Positions 18,925-27,815 of a stretch of 64,000 nucleotides of DNA are shown here, one piece after another. Location: positions 124,001 through 188,000 of the forward strand of contig NZ_PVXN01000005.1 of the NCBI RefSeq assembly GCF_002995795.1, in the 5' to 3' direction. Source of the DNA: Clostridium thermopalmarium DSM 5974. Its GTDB lineage: Bacteria; Bacillota; Clostridia; Clostridiales; Clostridiaceae. A model generated the notes under the pieces. It saw only the letters and a list, made by a program, of their open reading frames with translations, did no database searches and was not told where the DNA came from. Positions within the stretch are counted from its first letter, which is position 1, and the number at the start of each line of letters is the position of its first letter. Both the position numbers and the translations under genes were made by a program.

Positions 18925-18953
18925 AATATACATCAAAGTACTATGACTGTCAA
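18925..18953 (-). promoter_or_regulatory. padR operon promoter
   Basis: TTGACA (18953-18948) and TATATT (18930-18925) are 17 bp apart on the minus strand, reading into padR. Confidence 0.7.
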
Positions 18954-18984
18954 TATACTTTTTTAAATATAATTGTATGACAAT

Positions 18985-19016
18985 AAAAGGATCCATCAAA
19001 ACTGATGGGTCCTTTT
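18985..19016 (-). terminator. Terminator of the hemerythrin gene
   Basis: A 14-bp stem (AAAAGGATCCATCA with TGATGGGTCCTTTT, one mismatch) with a 4-nt loop lies directly after the bacteriohemerythrin stop codon. Confidence 0.8.
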
Positions 19017-19019
19017 AAA

Positions 19020-19409
19020 TTATTTTCCTATAAGCTTGTCACTTTTAAGTATATGCTCTACTAACCAATCATTCAGAAATTTCAATATACTAAGTATATA
19101 TTCATCTTGGTTTTCATCAATCTTTGAAAAATCTATATCATTCATTTTCTTTATAAATGCATCATGTGCAACTTTTTGAGTAAACATTCTTTTATAATTG
19201 ATTCTTTTCATGTATTCTTCTTCAGCTGTAAAATGAAATTTCGCATATTGTTGAAGCTCTTCTATTAGAGTCACTATTTTATCATATTTATCGATTATGA
19301 ATTCATTTTTTAGTAAATTATAAGTTTTATCAGCTATATCGAAAAGAACTTTATGCTGTTCATCAATAAAATCTATTCCTATTTTATATTCTTCTTTAAA
19401 TTCATACAT
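19020..19409 (-). CDS. Bacteriohemerythrin
   Basis: 129 residues from ATG 19409, eight bases after AAGGGGG; an upstream GTG overlaps no site. The di-iron ligand pattern is complete: GIDFIDEQHKVLF, KFHFTAEEEYM, a central His in AHDAF and HILKSDK near the C-terminus. The fold is a four-helix bundle that binds O2 reversibly. In anaerobes it likely buffers or senses oxygen. It is monocistronic. Confidence 0.93.
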   Translation of the reverse strand: MYEFKEEYKIGIDFIDEQHKVLFDIADKTYNLLKNEFIIDKYDKIVTLIEELQQYAKFHFTAEEEYMKRINYKRMFTQKVAHDAFIKKMNDIDFSKIDENQDEYILSILKFLNDWLVEHILKSDKLIGK

Positions 19410-19457
19410 TATACATTCCCCCTTCACTATAATATGTGCTACACAATGTAGATATAT

Positions 19458-20675
19458 CTACTCTGAAGCTGGTTTTCCAGCCTCAATCAGCACTTTACTA
19501 CTTAACATAAAAAAGCCTTGAGAAAATAACAACAAGCCGGTTCCTATAAGCAGCCATTCTATTTTAATGATGTCAGCCAGCGGTCCAAAAACAAGCATAC
19601 CTAATGGCATCATAATACTTGATATCATTCCTAAAACACTAAATACTCTACCTAGAAAATTTTCTTCTACTTTCTCTTGTAGTAAAACAGTTGCTAGTGT
19701 ATTAAAAATTGGCATAACGATCCCAAATAGCATCATAAAGCTAAGGTAAATCCAAAAGTTAGGAACAATTCCAAGTGCAAAGGTACATATTCCAATAACA
19801 AAGCTTGATAAAGCCATTGTATGTATTCTGTTTTTGAAACCACCCCAAGAAGCCATGACTACACCTCCAATCATCATGCCAATAGAAAAAATCATTTCAA
19901 TTGCTGTCAGTCTCCAAACATCATCTCCAAAGCTTCGTGTAACCTGTAGAGGTGTTAAAAAGGCTGCTGGTGCTACTAATATATTAAAAATTGCGCAAAA
20001 CAAGAAAAATCTTTTAACGTAATCGTGATTCTTAATATAAACATAACCTTCATGCATATCACTGAAATAGCTAGTTACTTGTTTATTTAAAGCTTTTTCA
20101 TGAACTGGAACATTCAAAAATACAAGCAATATAGAAACTGCTATAGCCGCTGTAATAACATCAATAAAAAATATTATCTCTATGCTGGCCATATTTAATA
20201 GTGCACCACTAAGCATAGGAGAAATCAGCATAATCAATGACTGTATACTGCTGTTTGTGGCGTTTACTTTGGTAAGCCTATCCTCTGGCACAATTTGAGG
20301 AAGAAAAGCTCCTACGGCAGGAGTTTGAACTCCTGACCCAAAAGCTCTTATAGCTGACACTACAAATAGCATCCACATATCATTATAACCTTTTAAAAAC
20401 AATATAGCTAAAATTAACGTTGATATTGCGATTAATGAATCTGATAGCATTATAAGTTTTTTTCGGTTATAGCGGTCAGCCCATACACCAGCGAAGGGTG
20501 AAAGAAAAAAGGTAGGCAGAAAACCGCAAATAATTGATATAGTCATCATTATACCAGATTGCGTCTGTAAGGTAATATACCAGGTAATGGCATACTGAAC
20601 CAACGAAGATCCAAAGAGAGATATGGTTTGGCTTATTAAAAATAATATTGTATTCTTTTTCCAATTCTTATTCAT
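19458..20675 (-). CDS. MFS transporter (MFS_3, antibiotic efflux type)
   Basis: 405 residues with about 12 membrane helices. The loop 2-3 motif SPFAGVWADRYNRKKLIMLSD is the MFS signature. The closest well-known relatives are macrolide- and enterobactin-type exporters. It starts 51 bp after the ABC-F ribosome-protection gene in the same direction, with no obvious terminator between. Joint expression as a two-gene drug-response unit is therefore plausible, but the substrate is unknown. Confidence 0.88.
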   Translation of the reverse strand: MNKNWKKNTILFLISQTISLFGSSLVQYAITWYITLQTQSGIMMTISIICGFLPTFFLSPFAGVWADRYNRKKLIMLSDSLIAISTLILAILFLKGYNDMWMLFVVSAIRAFGSGVQTPAVGAFLPQIVPEDRLTKVNATNSSIQSLIMLISPMLSGALLNMASIEIIFFIDVITAAIAVSILLVFLNVPVHEKALNKQVTSYFSDMHEGYVYIKNHDYVKRFFLFCAIFNILVAPAAFLTPLQVTRSFGDDVWRLTAIEMIFSIGMMIGGVVMASWGGFKNRIHTMALSSFVIGICTFALGIVPNFWIYLSFMMLFGIVMPIFNTLATVLLQEKVEENFLGRVFSVLGMISSIMMPLGMLVFGPLADIIKIEWLLIGTGLLLFSQGFFMLSSKVLIEAGKPASE

Positions 20676-20725
20676 ATACTAAATATTTCCCCCAATTTCT
20701 ATAAGTCTATTAAATTGTTTCATAA

Positions 20726-22393
20726 CTATATATCCAAATCATTGGTTTTAATACAGCTCTTCAGCCTCTTTAGTTTATCTAATATTTCATAGTACTCCTT
20801 ATCTAAAGCTTCTATATCATCCTTCTTTGATGGCATAGACAGCCTTCCTATGACTTCTGAAAGACGATTTTGTAGTATAAGAATTTGTTTTTGAATTTCT
20901 TCTTTGTCATTATCTATGGATTTGTTTTTCTTATCCAAATACTCCTTATAACTTCCTTTAAAAATCTTTATTTTATGATTTTCTATAGTCATTATGTTAT
21001 CTGCAACAGAATCTATAAGCCTTCTGTCATGTGAAACAAACAATATAGTATTGCCATAATCCTTTAATACATTCTCTACTACTTCAAGAGAGTTTATATC
21101 CATATAATTAGTAGGCTCATCTAGTATAAGCAAATTTATATCTTGTAGCATCATTTTTGCAAAGGATACTTTAACCCTCTCTCCTCCACTCAACACGCTT
21201 ATTTTTTTGTCAATATCTTCTTTCTTAAACAATAATCTTGCTAATAATATTCTAGCAAAAGTTTCATCATACATACTGCTTTCCATTACATTTTCTATGA
21301 TAGTCAATTCTTCATTCAAAATACTCATATCTTGACTAAAGTACCCTATTTTTGCTCCCTTAGCAACTTTTATAGATTTATCATTTTCCATTATCATTTT
21401 AATCAATGTGCTTTTTCCACACCCATTAGGGCCTATTAATGCAACTTTTGAATTATTATATATAGCAAACTCTGCATTATCCAATATGACTTTTTTACCA
21501 AATCTCTTATTTATGTTTTTACCTTCTATGATTACTTTGCTGTGGAGTTTATTTAAGTCTTTAATATCTAGCTTTATGACCTCTTGTTTTTTAGGCTTTT
21601 CTTTCACTTCAAGATGTTCTATCCTTTTTTCAATATTCTTAACTGCCCTTTCAAGGACTGCCTTTGCCTTTTGCCCTCCCATCTTATGAAGCCTTGCTTC
21701 AGAGTTTCCCATTCTCTTAGGAGTTCCTTTAATACTCTTTATCTTATCCTTAGTATTATCAATAACTCCTTGCAGCCGCTTTTTTTCTTTTATATATTCA
21801 TCATATTCAAATTTAGCTCTTTCTATTTCTCTAGCTTTTTGAGCAGCATAGTCACTATAATTGCCGCTATATATTTTTATTCTGCCATTGTCTAACTCTA
21901 AAATTTTGTTACACAATTTATCTAAAAAGCTCCTATCATGTGATATAAGAACTAAGGCACCTTTATACTCCTGAAAACTCTTTTCCATAAGTTCAATGCC
22001 TTCTATATCCATATTGCTAGTGGGTTCATCTGCAAATAGCAGCAGAGTATTCTGACTTAAAGCATGAGCAAGCTTAAACCTAGTCTTTTCTCCTCCACTC
22101 ATATTTTCATCCCAAATATTTTGAATGCCAAATTTAGAAGCCATTTCACTACTAATATTCATGCTTTCAGGTCCCTCTAGCTGAGATATATACGAATGCC
22201 TTCCATGCAACTTAACCCATCCTTCGTCAGGTTCTAATCTTTGGCACATTATATTAATCAAAGTAGTTTTGCCTACCCCGTTTACACCTACAATTCCTAT
22301 TCTATCCTTTGAATAAACTTTTAGATTTTTCACATCTAATATGAGCCTATCACCAAAATACTTTTTAATATTACTGCACTCCATTAATAGCAT
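20726..22393 (-). CDS. ABC-F ribosomal protection protein (CplR/Vml-like)
   Basis: 555 residues from ATG 22393, nine bases after GGAGGGG. There are two ATP-binding cassettes in tandem: Walker A GVNGVGKTT and GPNGCGKST, signatures MSGGE and LSGGE, and Walker B regions ending ADEPTS and LDEPTN. The linker between them (about 190-300) is basic and alpha-helical, as in antibiotic-resistance ABC-F proteins, and there is no membrane domain. Such proteins displace lincosamides, streptogramin A and pleuromutilins from the ribosome. The structured leader with terminator/antiterminator fits drug-induced expression. The exact spectrum cannot be read from sequence. Confidence 0.87.
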   Translation of the reverse strand: MLLMECSNIKKYFGDRLILDVKNLKVYSKDRIGIVGVNGVGKTTLINIMCQRLEPDEGWVKLHGRHSYISQLEGPESMNISSEMASKFGIQNIWDENMSGGEKTRFKLAHALSQNTLLLFADEPTSNMDIEGIELMEKSFQEYKGALVLISHDRSFLDKLCNKILELDNGRIKIYSGNYSDYAAQKAREIERAKFEYDEYIKEKKRLQGVIDNTKDKIKSIKGTPKRMGNSEARLHKMGGQKAKAVLERAVKNIEKRIEHLEVKEKPKKQEVIKLDIKDLNKLHSKVIIEGKNINKRFGKKVILDNAEFAIYNNSKVALIGPNGCGKSTLIKMIMENDKSIKVAKGAKIGYFSQDMSILNEELTIIENVMESSMYDETFARILLARLLFKKEDIDKKISVLSGGERVKVSFAKMMLQDINLLILDEPTNYMDINSLEVVENVLKDYGNTILFVSHDRRLIDSVADNIMTIENHKIKIFKGSYKEYLDKKNKSIDNDKEEIQKQILILQNRLSEVIGRLSMPSKKDDIEALDKEYYEILDKLKRLKSCIKTNDLDI

Positions 22394-22427
22394 AAAAAAA
22401 ATCCCCTCCTTGTAATTGAGAGAGGAT
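22394..22427 (-). terminator. Attenuator terminator in the ABC-F gene leader
   Basis: On the minus strand ATCCTCTC (22427-22420) pairs with GGAGGGGAT (22409-22401), and seven to eight T residues follow directly before the ATG. The 3' arm contains the ribosome-binding site, so the hairpin can both terminate transcription and hide the start. Confidence 0.8.
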
Positions 22428-22592
22428 AGTGTCACATTTTAATAAAAATGCGCAGCATTTTTATTAAGTGGAGGCGCTTACACTCCTCCACTAGAACTAA
22501 TTTGCGCAGCAATTTAGTTCTAATATTTAGTTCTAATGTTAATACTATATCTATATATAGACAAACTATTAACAGTTATAAGAACACTATCC
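22424..22592 (-). promoter_or_regulatory. Antiterminator closing stem with three nested hairpins
   Basis: On the minus strand GGATAGTGT (22592-22584) is perfectly complementary to ACACTATCC (22432-22424), and pairing extends as GAG/CTC beyond one mismatch. This captures the 5' arm of the terminator stem, making the two structures mutually exclusive. Between the arms lie three strong hairpins: around 22440-22466 (AATAAAAATGC and its complement), 22467-22493 (AGTGGAGG...CCTCCACT) and 22492-22522 (AGAACTAATTTGC and complement). Confidence 0.75.
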
Positions 22593-22755
22593 ACTCACAA
22601 AATTAAAATAAAAGAGTATAACAATAAAGCCTTTCTTAAGACCTTATTTAAACTTTTATTTTAAATAAAAAACTACACATAAGTGAATTATAATGTTCTC
22701 ATCTCTGCCAATACCTTGCCCTTTCTTTAAATTTATCTTATCTAATTTCAGTATA

Positions 22756-22784
22756 ATTATATAAACTATTCTCAATGCTGTCAA
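22756..22784 (-). promoter_or_regulatory. ABC-F gene promoter, consensus
   Basis: TTGACA (22784-22779) and TATAAT (22761-22756) are 17 bp apart on the minus strand. The predicted start near 22749 gives a leader of about 355 nt before the ATG. A tiny frame (Met-Arg-Thr-Leu-stop) at about 22695, weakly preceded by purines, could be a leader peptide. Confidence 0.8.
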
Positions 22785-22842
22785 CTTATGGTTTTAATTT
22801 TTATATAATTTTATATGTTTTATATATTTTTTATAATCTAAT

Positions 22843-24378
22843 TTAGTCAATTAATTTACTCATTTCAATTGATGTATTCTTTAATTCTTGGGCACTAGTT
22901 GCTATTTCTTCACTTGTAGCAGCATGTTCGCTTACTGAATCAGTTACCATATTAAACATATTTATAGTGTTTTGCGTTTTTTCAACTACATCAGAATTAA
23001 AATTCACTATATTCTCTGTTTCTTTAAGTAAAGAATTCATTAATTCATTAACTTCATCTATATTTTTTCCCGATAGTTTTAAATCTTCAATCATCTTTAT
23101 TACATTAGAAACGGTTTCATTTAAAAATCGATTTCCCACACTTATTTTGTCATTATTATTTTCCATTAACTTCTGAACTTGGTTTATTTCTTTTTTAAAT
23201 TCGTTAACTATAGCACTTATATCATTTAACGAGTCTTTACTACTATCTGCAAGCCTGCTAACCTCACTAGCAACAACAGCAAATCCCTTACCTGCTTCAC
23301 CAGCTCTTGCAGCTTCAATACTAGCATTTAACGCTAATAGATTTGTTTCTTCCGAGATACCGCTTATAACTGATAAAATTTCATCCATCTGTACTGACTT
23401 TTCCTCTAAAACTTTTGTAGCATTATAAGTTATTTCTATACTTTTTATTATACTTTCCATAATATCTAATACATTTCTTAAGGATTCTTCATTATTATTA
23501 GAAAGATTGACTAAATTTATAGAAACATCTTTGGTATCTTTCATTTTCGAAGATACAGTTTTGTTAATATTTAATAATTTCTGCAAACTTTCCTTACTTT
23601 TATATAACTTGTCCAACATTTCCGCTGCCTCTGCACTAATTTCTTGGCTATTACTGGCAATTTCTTCAATTGAACCAGTTTGTTCTTCAATCATAGCAGA
23701 TAAGGAATTACTGGAATTTAATAATCTATTTGCAAACTCAGCTATTTGATTAAACAAGTTAGAAATCTTATCATTTTTCTCCTTAAGCACTCTTTCGTTG
23801 ACTCCTACTTCTTTAAGGAGTCTGGATGAAAAGAATGTAAAAACAAAGATTCCAGTAAAAACAAGAGTTATAACTATACCTCTTATAATTAGTTCTCTTA
23901 CAATCACCTCTTTATCTGGCCAAATTGAGGAATTAAAGTTAAATATAATAAGTTGACAAAAAATACTTATTACTATAGACAAAATATTCATTTTAACATC
24001 TAAAAATAATGCACCTAATATTATAAAGTAGAAAACACTTACCCATAGTTCTCTTGATGGAATCATTAATGTAATATACAAATAGTTAATATATGATATT
24101 ATTAGTATAATTCGCTTAAGTTTATTTAGTTGCTTTGTCCAATTGTCATAACTTTTTACTGTTGATTTATGAATAAATTCAAATATCAATTCTTCTACTA
24201 TCGCTAATCCTATGAATGTTCCAACATAACTCCATTTCACCTCGTCATATAAACCAAAAAACTTCATTAATGTAAATGTGACTGCTGCCACTAAAACACT
24301 AATCTTATAAATAATTAAAACAAATTTTAAAGTTCTTTTTTGATAATTATCTATAATGCTTAAATTATTATCCTCCAA
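22843..24378 (-). CDS. Methyl-accepting chemotaxis protein, six-helix membrane type
   Basis: About 511 residues if TTG 24378 is used, nine bases after AAGGAG; upstream ATG codons are poorly placed. The N-terminal half has about six hydrophobic segments and no large extracellular loop or HAMP domain. The C-terminal half is a methyl-accepting signalling coiled coil, with the hairpin tip containing [20 protein letters not shown]. The signal is therefore probably sensed in or near the membrane. No che genes are nearby. The signalling-domain call is firm, the ligand unknown. Confidence 0.88.
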   Translation of the reverse strand: MEDNNLSIIDNYQKRTLKFVLIIYKISVLVAAVTFTLMKFFGLYDEVKWSYVGTFIGLAIVEELIFEFIHKSTVKSYDNWTKQLNKLKRIILIISYINYLYITLMIPSRELWVSVFYFIILGALFLDVKMNILSIVISIFCQLIIFNFNSSIWPDKEVIVRELIIRGIVITLVFTGIFVFTFFSSRLLKEVGVNERVLKEKNDKISNLFNQIAEFANRLLNSSNSLSAMIEEQTGSIEEIASNSQEISAEAAEMLDKLYKSKESLQKLLNINKTVSSKMKDTKDVSINLVNLSNNNEESLRNVLDIMESIIKSIEITYNATKVLEEKSVQMDEILSVISGISEETNLLALNASIEAARAGEAGKGFAVVASEVSRLADSSKDSLNDISAIVNEFKKEINQVQKLMENNNDKISVGNRFLNETVSNVIKMIEDLKLSGKNIDEVNELMNSLLKETENIVNFNSDVVEKTQNTINMFNMVTDSVSEHAATSEEIATSAQELKNTSIEMSKLID

Positions 24379-24454
24379 GCATCTCATCTCCTTATTTAAA
24401 ATCATATATGCTATGATTTTTTTATAATTTATTAGGTTTTATTTATCGACTCTC

Positions 24455-25456
24455 TTAACATTTGTATAGTAGTGCAGTCATTATATATCCGCCAGCCACT
24501 GAACAGAATACTAAAATATCATCTTTATTAAATTTCCCTACCTTTAGTTTATCGTCTAAAGCCATAATTGGACTTGCACATCCAGTATAACCATATTTAT
24601 CACCAACAAATGTTGCTTTACTTAAAGAAGCTCCCAGCTTTTTTAATGTCAATTCTATATCTGTTTTAGAAAATTGAGACATAAAATAATGAGAAACATC
24701 TTTTGGCTCGTATGCATTCTCTTTTAATAAGTTAGTTATTAACTCTGTCCATTTGTCTGAAAGAAAACTAAAATCAAATGGGTTCCATTTCATTTTTTTA
24801 TCATGTGCTTTAGTAGAGCTTGGAAGATTAGATAATCCACATGCAGGAAATCTAATGGTTGCATTATATGTATCGTCTGTAAATACCCTAGAACCTAATA
24901 GTCCTCTCTCTTCGTTTTCTTCTTTTACTTCTAATATAACAGCTGCAGCACCATCTGCAATACATGAATAGACAACCATATCATCTTCACGAGCAAAAGG
25001 ACTTATTAGTAAAGATCCAACCACTAAAATTCTTTTATATTTCTTATCTGTTTTTAAATACTTTGATGCAATATCTATTGCTGTAAGCATACCTACACAG
25101 TCATTGTTTACATCGAATACATTAGTAACATTATCTGCTTTTAACTTATTTTTTAATATTAGTGCACAACATGGAGTTAAGTATTCTGGAGTATCAGAAG
25201 CTGCTATTATAGCATCAATATCCAATGATGTTAACCCAGCATTTGAAAGAGCAATTTTAGCAGCTTCCACCCCCATAGTTATACTATTTTCATTTTCCCC
25301 TGCTAGGGTCCTTAAATTTCTTCCAAGCTTTTTCATGAGTCCTACTACATGCTTTTCTAATCCATATTTTTTAAAATGATTAATATAGTGTTGATTATTA
25401 ACTATTCTTTTAGGATGATAACTTCCTACTCCTCTTATGTAAACATTCTTAAACAT
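24455..25456 (-). CDS. FabH-like 3-oxoacyl-ACP synthase III family protein
   Basis: 333 residues from ATG 25456, preceded by GGGGGG; an upstream frame extension has no site. The thiolase fold is clear, with the active cysteine in VNNDCVGMLTA (Cys120) and GYTGCASPIMAL near the C-terminus. The canonical FabH His and Asn are not seen: the PHQAN position reads MSQFS (about 259-263) and GNT reads GYT (about 289-291). It may use other residues or act as an acyltransferase. It is not in a fatty-acid cluster. Confidence 0.8.
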   Translation of the reverse strand: MFKNVYIRGVGSYHPKRIVNNQHYINHFKKYGLEKHVVGLMKKLGRNLRTLAGENENSITMGVEAAKIALSNAGLTSLDIDAIIAASDTPEYLTPCCALILKNKLKADNVTNVFDVNNDCVGMLTAIDIASKYLKTDKKYKRILVVGSLLISPFAREDDMVVYSCIADGAAAVILEVKEENEERGLLGSRVFTDDTYNATIRFPACGLSNLPSSTKAHDKKMKWNPFDFSFLSDKWTELITNLLKENAYEPKDVSHYFMSQFSKTDIELTLKKLGASLSKATFVGDKYGYTGCASPIMALDDKLKVGKFNKDDILVFCSVAGGYIMTALLYKC

Positions 25457-25621
25457 AATTACCCCCCCATCGTTTACTTTTATAATATGTTTAAAATCTA
25501 CCATTAACTTTTTAATATATGTTAACTAAAATACATTTCTATAATCGATATTATTTATTATCTACTTTATCAAATAAAAGTAATGTTATACATCTTTTAC
25601 CATATACTATACTAACAAAAA

Positions 25622-25645
25622 GAGGTGCCATTATTTTGACACCTC
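25622..25645 (-). terminator. Terminator of the tipA-like gene
   Basis: GAGGTG...CACCTC stem with one internal mismatch and a TTTTT run on the minus strand, about 30 bp after the MerR-family gene. Confidence 0.75.
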
Positions 25646-25676
25646 GTATAATTAACTATAATATATGCTAGAAACA

Positions 25677-26441
25677 TTATTTTTTCATTCCTGTATATAT
25701 GAAAATAGCATCCCTTAAAAACTCTGCCATTCCTGGTTGTTCTTTATCATAGTATGCTTTAAATCTTTCGTCATCAACATACATCTGAGCCACACCAGCA
25801 TGAGCTTCCTTGCTGTAGCTAGGCCAAGTATAACTCAACCACTGCTTGTGCAGGTGAGCAGCCTTTTGAGCAAGTTCCCCAGCCGGATCACCAGTTTCAA
25901 ATGCTTCCTTTAAGGTTTCATTTAATAATACTTCTAGCTTTTTGAATTCCTCATATTGTTCCTCTGTCATGTTTAAGAATTTTGCATTTGATTTATCAAC
26001 AGTATCATCGCCATACTTTTCTCGAATTTCTTTACCATACTTTTTCTCATTTTCATCTATCATCCTTTGCTTAAAACCTTCAAATTTTTCTTTATCACTC
26101 ATTTCAATTCTCCCTTCTCTTAGAGCTATTGTCTTTTCCACATTAGCAATCAATAAATCTATCTGCTCTCTTTTTTTAAGGAGTTTTTCGCGGTGCTCTC
26201 TCAGTGCCTTTATTGAATCAAAGGAAGGCGAATTTAATATTTCCTTTATTTTATCTAAAGCTACACCTAACTCTCTATAAAATAGTATTTGCTGTAATTT
26301 ATCTACTTCTGACTGTCCATAAATCCGATATCCAGATGAATTAATTCTTGCCGGCTTAAGAATTCCTATTTCATCATAATATCTAAGAGTTCTTGGACTA
26401 ACACCTGCTAGCTTAGCTAGCTTTTGCACTGTATATTCCAC
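25677..26441 (-). CDS. MerR-family regulator with TipAS domain
   Basis: 254 residues with a GTG start well placed after GGAGGTG. The N-terminal MerR winged helix (KLAKLAGVSPRTLRYYDEIG) is followed by a coiled coil (about 75-110). The C-terminal TipAS-type drug-recognition domain (about 120-254) includes AHLHKQWLSYTWPSYS and AGVAQMYVDDERF. TipA proteins are activated by peptide antibiotics such as thiostrepton. Its own promoter has the 19-bp spacer diagnostic of MerR activation, so autoregulation is likely. No target gene is adjacent. Confidence 0.92.
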   Translation of the reverse strand: MEYTVQKLAKLAGVSPRTLRYYDEIGILKPARINSSGYRIYGQSEVDKLQQILFYRELGVALDKIKEILNSPSFDSIKALREHREKLLKKREQIDLLIANVEKTIALREGRIEMSDKEKFEGFKQRMIDENEKKYGKEIREKYGDDTVDKSNAKFLNMTEEQYEEFKKLEVLLNETLKEAFETGDPAGELAQKAAHLHKQWLSYTWPSYSKEAHAGVAQMYVDDERFKAYYDKEQPGMAEFLRDAIFIYTGMKK

Positions 26442-26463
26442 GCGCTCACCTCCTTACAATATT

Positions 26464-26494
26464 ACTCTACACCTTTACGCTACGTTAATGTCAA
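26464..26494 (-). promoter_or_regulatory. MerR-type promoter with 19-bp spacer
   Basis: On the minus strand TTGACA (26494-26489) and TAGAGT (26469-26464) are separated by 19 bp. The spacer contains a degenerate dyad around ACGTAGCGT. Over-long spacers are the hallmark of MerR-family control. The promoter reads into the tipA-like gene. Confidence 0.85.
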
Positions 26495-26504
26495 TAGACT
26501 TTTT

Positions 26505-26572
26505 AAAAAATTAGCCACTAGCCATAATCACTAACCCATAAAATATGGATTAACAACTAAAGACTAGCGACT
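26505..26572 (-). terminator. Terminator of the hyd maturation operon
   Basis: On the minus strand AGTCGCTAGTC (26572-26562) pairs with GGCTAGTGGCT (26523-26513) through 11 bp including G-U pairs, and a T run follows at 26510-26505. It lies 45 bp after hydF. Confidence 0.7.
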
Positions 26573-26616
26573 TTTCTTATACTTCATATAGTACCCAGCT
26601 TCTAGTACCTTGAGGT

Positions 26617-27807
26617 CTATATATCAAACACCTTTAGAGATCTAGGGAGAATTCCTGTAAGATATGCCAGTATCATTCCATAGTTTACTATCTTTACATT
26701 TTTCTCTTCGCACATATCTATTCTTGTTTGTACTGTCTTTTTGTTTACCATGCAGGCTCCACAATGAATTACTAGATCATATTTTTCAATATCCTCTGGA
26801 AAATCATGTCCCATTTTAAACTCATAGTTAAGCTCTTTTCCCACATGCTTATTTAATAATTTAGGGATTTTAACTCTTCCTATATCTTCATGAGAAGCAT
26901 TATGAGTACAGCTTTCGGTTATAAGGATTTTTGAGTTTTCATCCAGTTCCTTTATTTTAGATATTCCCTCCATAAAGGCTTTTAAGTCTCCCTTTTGTTT
27001 TGCAAAGAGTATTGAAAAACTGGTTAACTTAATATCTTCAGGAACAATTTGGCTCACTTTTTTGAAAGCCTGAGAGTCCGTTATAACTAAATCCACATCC
27101 TTAATATCCTGCAGTGCAGATTCAAGCTCAGTATCCCTTACTACATAGCTTTTTATTCCATGATCTAAGCAGTCACGAATAAGCTGAACCTGCGGCAAGA
27201 TAAGTCTTCCCTTTGGAGCTTCAGAGTCTATTGGTACTACCATAATTACTTTTCCATTGTATGGAACAATATCTCCTATTAAGGTTTCATCTTCCTCTTC
27301 ATTTTGAAGTCTTTTTATTAACTCCTCTTTTAATTCAATTATATTTTTTTCTTCCTTAGCTGAAACAAAAACAGCATCCTTAAATTTTTCCTTTACAGAG
27401 TTTATTAAATTTTCATCTGCTTCATCTATTTTATTTACCACAACCATGTGAGGTATTTTATATTTTTTAAAGTTATTCACAGTTTCCTTGTAATTTTCTT
27501 CACATATGTCATTTATGTCCACAACATATATAGCAAAATCCGTTTTTTGAAGAGTTTTTAGGCTTCTTTTTATTCTAAGCTCTCCAAGCTCCCCATTATC
27601 ATCAAGACCTGCTGTATCTATAAACAAAACAGGTCCAAATGGAATTAACTCCATAGCTTTGCTCACAGGATCAGTTGTAGTTCCTTTTATGGGAGATACT
27701 AATGAAATATCCTGTCCTACAATAGCATTTAATAAAGAAGATTTTCCTGAATTAGTTTTGCCATATATAGCTATGTGCTTTCTATTTGCATTAGGTGTGT
27801 TGTTCAT
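26617..27807 (-). CDS. hydF: [FeFe]-hydrogenase H-cluster maturation GTPase HydF
   Basis: 396 residues. A TrmE-like GTPase domain comes first (Walker A GKTNSGKSSLL, DTAGLDD, NKID). The central dimerisation domain follows. The C-terminal cluster-binding domain has the HydF motif CTHNASHEDIG with HCGAC about 50 residues on. HydF is the scaffold on which the 2Fe subcluster is assembled before transfer to HydA. It follows hydG by eight bases and ends the operon. The hydrogenase gene itself is not in the window. Confidence 0.96.
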   Translation of the reverse strand: MNNTPNANRKHIAIYGKTNSGKSSLLNAIVGQDISLVSPIKGTTTDPVSKAMELIPFGPVLFIDTAGLDDNGELGELRIKRSLKTLQKTDFAIYVVDINDICEENYKETVNNFKKYKIPHMVVVNKIDEADENLINSVKEKFKDAVFVSAKEEKNIIELKEELIKRLQNEEEDETLIGDIVPYNGKVIMVVPIDSEAPKGRLILPQVQLIRDCLDHGIKSYVVRDTELESALQDIKDVDLVITDSQAFKKVSQIVPEDIKLTSFSILFAKQKGDLKAFMEGISKIKELDENSKILITESCTHNASHEDIGRVKIPKLLNKHVGKELNYEFKMGHDFPEDIEKYDLVIHCGACMVNKKTVQTRIDMCEEKNVKIVNYGMILAYLTGILPRSLKVFDI

Positions 27808-27815
27808 ATTTCCTC

